Assembly: GCA_016647705.1 (NCBI GenBank)
Contig: CM028340.1
Coordinates: 9,487,001-9,551,000, forward strand
From: Eucommia ulmoides
Lineage: Eukaryota; Streptophyta; Magnoliopsida; Garryales; Eucommiaceae
Reading direction: 5' to 3'
Length of the DNA stretch: 64,000 nt
A model generated the notes under the pieces. That model saw only the letters and a program-made list of their open reading frames with translations, had not been told where the DNA came from and searched no databases. Positions 60,904-64,000 of the stretch are shown one piece after another. Each line of letters opens with the position of its first letter. Within the stretch, counting starts at the first letter, position 1. A program made the translations under genes and the position numbers.

Positions 60904-61135
60904 GAATGGTATCGAAGCTAAATTAACAGTAATATTAACTTAATTATAAATTATGAAATATTTGGGGTAAAATTCTCTATAGGAGAAACCAAATGGCGGT
61001 CCTAGAAAATCGGGTTGTTACACAGTAGTATCAGAGCAGAATTATTAGTAATTCTAATTCATTTATAAATGGTAAACATTTGGGGTAGAACTCTCTACGA
61101 GAAACCTAGTAGTGGCCTTGGAAAACCGGGTCGTG
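60845..61135 (+). repeat. Three tandem copies of LTR end plus primer site
   Basis: A unit of about 118 bases repeats: CTCCAAAGGGAGAAA-like word, GGCGACC-like word, CGGGTTGTTACA-like LTR end, then a TGGTATCAGAGC-like primer word (60907, 61026; the third is cut off). The copies are diverged. Confidence 0.6.
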
Positions 61136-61146
61136 ATAGTGATGAG

Positions 61147-62151
61147 ATTTGCTTGAGTTTCATACTTGTTGTGTGACTAAGAACGACATCCTTTGGCCAT
61201 GTGACCATATTTGTCACATAACTGACATTGGACATGTTGATTCAGTGGTCGCGAGGCAAAGGATCTTAGAGCGAATGTTACTATTGGCCAACGTAGTTCC
61301 AATTATTGGAAGAATAGCCTAGGGGTCCCTAATTATTGCGGTGCTACAGGGCTATTGTTATTATTGTTGCGTCGCTGGGAGTTTAATTGTTGGAGGTCTG
61401 TTGATTGAATTGAGTCGTGATCATAGGAGTGGTAGACTTCAGTTCTGAATGTTGAACAAAGACTTTATAGGCTAGAAGGTTATGATACAATTCCTCAAAG
61501 GATATAGGATTATCACGTGCATGGATGACTGTTGAGATTTCCTTGAATTCAGTTTGAAAGCCGCTAAACACTTTGATAAGTAACTCAGCATTAGCTAATG
61601 GAAATCCACTGGCGTCAAGATCATCGTTAATGGATTTGACTTCCTTCAAGTAATCAACAACCGACCGAGAGTCTTTATGAAGGTTGGGCAAGAACTTCTC
61701 AAACACTAAAGATTAGGGATTGCAATTTCTTTGCAAAGGTCGTTTGAAGTATTGCCTAGGTGTGCTCGGCTTATAGTGCTTACGCTATCATTGGAGCAAA
61801 CGAATTATCAACATATGCCATAACGGCATCGCAGACCAAACTGTCTTGACGTTGCCAAAGTTTATAAGCAGGATTGACATACTACCAGTCATTGTCCGTA
61901 AAATATGGGGAGAGACATTCAGAAGATCTATCGATGTAGCCTATTAAGTCATAACGAAAGACCAAAGTTGTGACTTGAGCTTGCCATGTGTAGTAGTTAC
62001 TGCTCCTAGTTAGTTTCAATGATAACTAAGAGGCATGATTAAAAGATATCAATTTAGAAGGTGGAACCACCAAGCTATGGCCATAGACAAAAGAAAGAGA
62101 AGGGTGGATAGCTTCCTCAGTGGTAGGAGTGGTAGGAGTTTCGGCAGCCAT
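61147..62151 (-). pseudogene. Cop-3: copia gag relic
   Basis: On the minus strand ATG at 62151 gives MAAETPTTPTTEEAIHPSLS, then a gag region with KLTRSNYYTWQAQV, the UBN2-like segment VDYLKEVKSINDDLDASG (61383-61706, open) and a zinc knuckle CQLCDKYGHMAKGC near 61210. Several stops and frameshifts; nothing of pol. Confidence 0.8.
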
Positions 62152-62190
62152 TAGGAGAGGATTGAAAAAAAACTTATTAAAGTGAATGGA

Positions 62191-62203
62191 GCTCTAAATA
62201 CCA
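62191..62203 (-). other. Decayed primer site of Cop-3
   Basis: Minus strand TGGTATTTAGAGC, close to TGGTATCAGAGC, upstream of the gag start. Confidence 0.5.
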
Positions 62204-62204
62204 T

Positions 62205-62620
62205 AAAACAGCTAGGGTTTATATGAAACTTGTACGCTATTCACATTGATATAACACTCCTTATACAGTGTAGAAGCTTACAATAGAATATGAAAGTCAA
62301 TGGAGAAAATAAATGGAGATTAATCAAAAGAAAATTAGGAAGCAAAATCATAGGAAAGTAAATGGAGATAATATATTAGTTGAAACTATCAATTGATAGT
62401 GTTGATAGTCTTCTTGTCCACTTAAGTAGTGCTGAACTGATCTGACACATCTGATTTGCTATGTCTGGTATGTTGAGTTGATCTGTCACGTCTGATCTAC
62501 TGAGCTGATCTGTGACGTTTAATCTACTGAGCTGATCTGATTTTTTCTTCTTTATATACCTGATGCATGATTGATTGATTAATAATGTCTCTTCTTATGC
62601 TAACCATCTCTCTGACCCAT
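62205..62620 (-). repeat. Putative 5' LTR of Cop-3
   Basis: Lies directly beyond the primer site. It has a TATATAAAG box on the minus strand (62558-62550) and a 27-bp tandem repeat (units at 62475, 62502 and 62529; GAGCTGATCTGTGACGTTT-like). Its outer end is not determined. Confidence 0.45.
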
Positions 62621-64000
62621 CAAATTTGCAATGTGTTAGGCTTTCAGCCAATTATCTGCTTTAGTAATTTTCTGGGTAGGTTAGATATTTGTAATATAGT
62701 AGGTTTTTTGTCACGAAATTGCCAAAGAGGAAGATTGTTAGGTCTTGTGTTCTTGTTTTGCCTAAATTCCGAGACCTTGAATTGGGGGGAGAGGGTTTCC
62801 TCTTTCCTTTGTGTGTGTAAGAGTATTAAGTGTATATGTTCCCTTGAGAAAGCTTCTTGCAAAATGACTTCATCTCGAAGATTCTTCTTCTCGTTTCGGC
62901 ACAAGTCTAAAGAGGTAATTACATGCACTGCATAAACATCGCGCCACCCAGACACCCTACACAGTTTCTAGAGTCGAAAATGGGCAAAATACTATTTTGC
63001 GGAAAATGAAGCCACATGCGTCCAAATGGTGCATTACACTATCCAGACAGTAGACCTCCAGACATAACAACGTTCATACGTGGGCAACCATGGTGGCTAA
63101 ATCGTTTATTTCGAGTTTTTAGTTTAACTTTCCTAAGGTGCTTTTAGAGGCTAGGGTTTATTTCAAAAAAAAAAATCTTTTTTTTTGTACAAGACAAAGA
63201 TTCAAGGCAATTTTGAATTTTGCTCCCACTAACATGCACAACCTAAAATTGTATATGATGGAAGTTTTTATCTGTCGATTTGAGAGTGAAAATCAGATCT
63301 AACGAGATCTATGAAACACAAGACACCTAGAAGAAGTTCTTAGTCAGGGTCGACGTCAGGAGAATCTATAGGTCGATTAGAAGTAGTCGAGGGCCAGACC
63401 TAAACCTAGAAGATCTGGCGAAAGGTGTTAAAAGTGAGCCTACGCACAAGAAGGAAGCAATGCAAGCACGGTATATTTTAAAAAATATCTAATTATCACA
63501 ACTAACATTTTATATGAATAATGTGAAATCTTACAAAAAGATTATATACAAAAAAGAATATATAGACAAAGAAAATACTAATTGAGAAAAAATAAAGAGA
63601 GGAAGTTGCAAAGAGAGATTATTTTACAAAAATAAAATTGTAAAAATTATTTTAGGGAAAAAAAAAATGAACAAAGATATTTTTTCAAGGTAAAAGTACT
63701 AAAAAAAAATTGTGTATTTAATATATTTAGCACTTATAATTTCAGTACTCAAAATTAATAAATGTGTAGCATTGAGTTGAATGTAAACAAGCAATTCCTT
63801 CAACAATTATGCCTGACTAACGTCACAATTAATGCCGATTTTTTATTTTATTTTTTTAGCTCATATGTTGTAGGATATGTTTGAATTTTAGACCTTTCAC
63901 AAGAAAAGTAAGTCAAATGTCCACTAGATTATAAGTTTTAACGCCGATTATGTTCGTCAACAACAACAAAAAAGTTATTTATTCATACTCATTCTTCATT
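62621..64000. other. Right end of the window, no gene seen
   Basis: Mixed AT-rich sequence. The opposing frames at 62585-62935 and 62644-62955 overlap and match nothing I know. A patch with slightly higher GC lies at 63290-63470. Confidence 0.4.

Larger units (their letters stand above)
56570..61135 (+). mobile_element. Met-2: old LTR element without coding
   Basis: 5' LTR 56570-57441 (TGTAATACCGC to GGGTCATTACA), initiator-Met primer-like site 57445-57455 (TGGTATAAGAG), internal region with no coding, and a partial 3' LTR from about 60070 to 60903. It is a plus-strand relative of Met-1: the internal words match the reverse complement of Met-1 near 22435-22980 (the ACTCCCGATCGTGA region at about 58668, and CAGGACAAGTCCTG-type units at 58270-58660). 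An AT microsatellite lies at 58986-59026. It has many point changes, so it is old. Confidence 0.7.

Noticed and set aside
62585-62955. Opposed frames of 116 and 103 codons near the right end
   Set aside because: Overlap on opposite strands, no domain; likely chance in or near the Cop-3 LTR.

Overview
The window looks like a transposon-packed stretch of a eudicot nuclear genome. It is AT-rich, has plant-type LTR retrotransposons with tRNA-Asp or initiator-Met primer sites, MITE and Mutator-like elements, and one recognisable host gene: a class I HKT sodium transporter on the minus strand. I cannot name the species. All coordinates below come from reading junctions by eye; no alignment or database search was run.

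Left arm (1-13583). Two members of one Ty3/gypsy-like family with a tRNA-Asp primer site (called Asp-1 and Asp-2 here) are followed by a truncated Ty1/copia element on the minus strand (Cop-1) and a LINE fragment on the plus strand. Asp-1 keeps only a gag-like reading frame; Asp-2 has lost even that.

Middle (13584-43802). This is one nested stack. A SIRE/Maximus-like copia element (Cop-2, minus strand) has its 5' LTR split by a 23.8 kb insertion (18444-42291, duplicated target ATCTC). That insertion is a three-LTR chain of the Asp family (Asp-3/Asp-4). Its first LTR is split by a 10.9 kb element without coding capacity (Met-1, 18456-29352, duplicated target TGTAA), and its first internal region holds a solo LTR (S2, 32635-35624, duplicated target TCTAA). 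Met-1 in turn carries a solo LTR (S1, 23739-26582, duplicated target TATAC) and a 0.9 kb foldback element (FB1, 20365-21265, 9-bp duplication with one mismatch).

Right arm (43803-64000). Intergenic sequence with MITEs (one nested in another with a perfect 9-bp duplication) leads to the HKT1-like gene (exons 51703-50486, 49195-48968 and 48290-48092). Its three exons join in phase to a full-length transporter of about 547 residues, except for one extra base in an A/T run near 51088-51092. Beyond the gene lie a 2.1 kb Mutator-like element (MU1) with an array of GTTAAC palindromes and a GC-rich possibly captured block, an old LTR element without coding (Met-2) whose LTR-end/primer-site segment is repeated three times, and a copia gag relic (Cop-3).

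No bacterial features, tRNA, rRNA or CRISPR array were seen. The HKT1-like gene is the only host gene I can support. The most informative observations are the target-site-verified nesting, the duplicated primer sites, the conserved hairpin in the Asp family, the foldback and GTTAAC-array elements, and the single-base break in HKT1.
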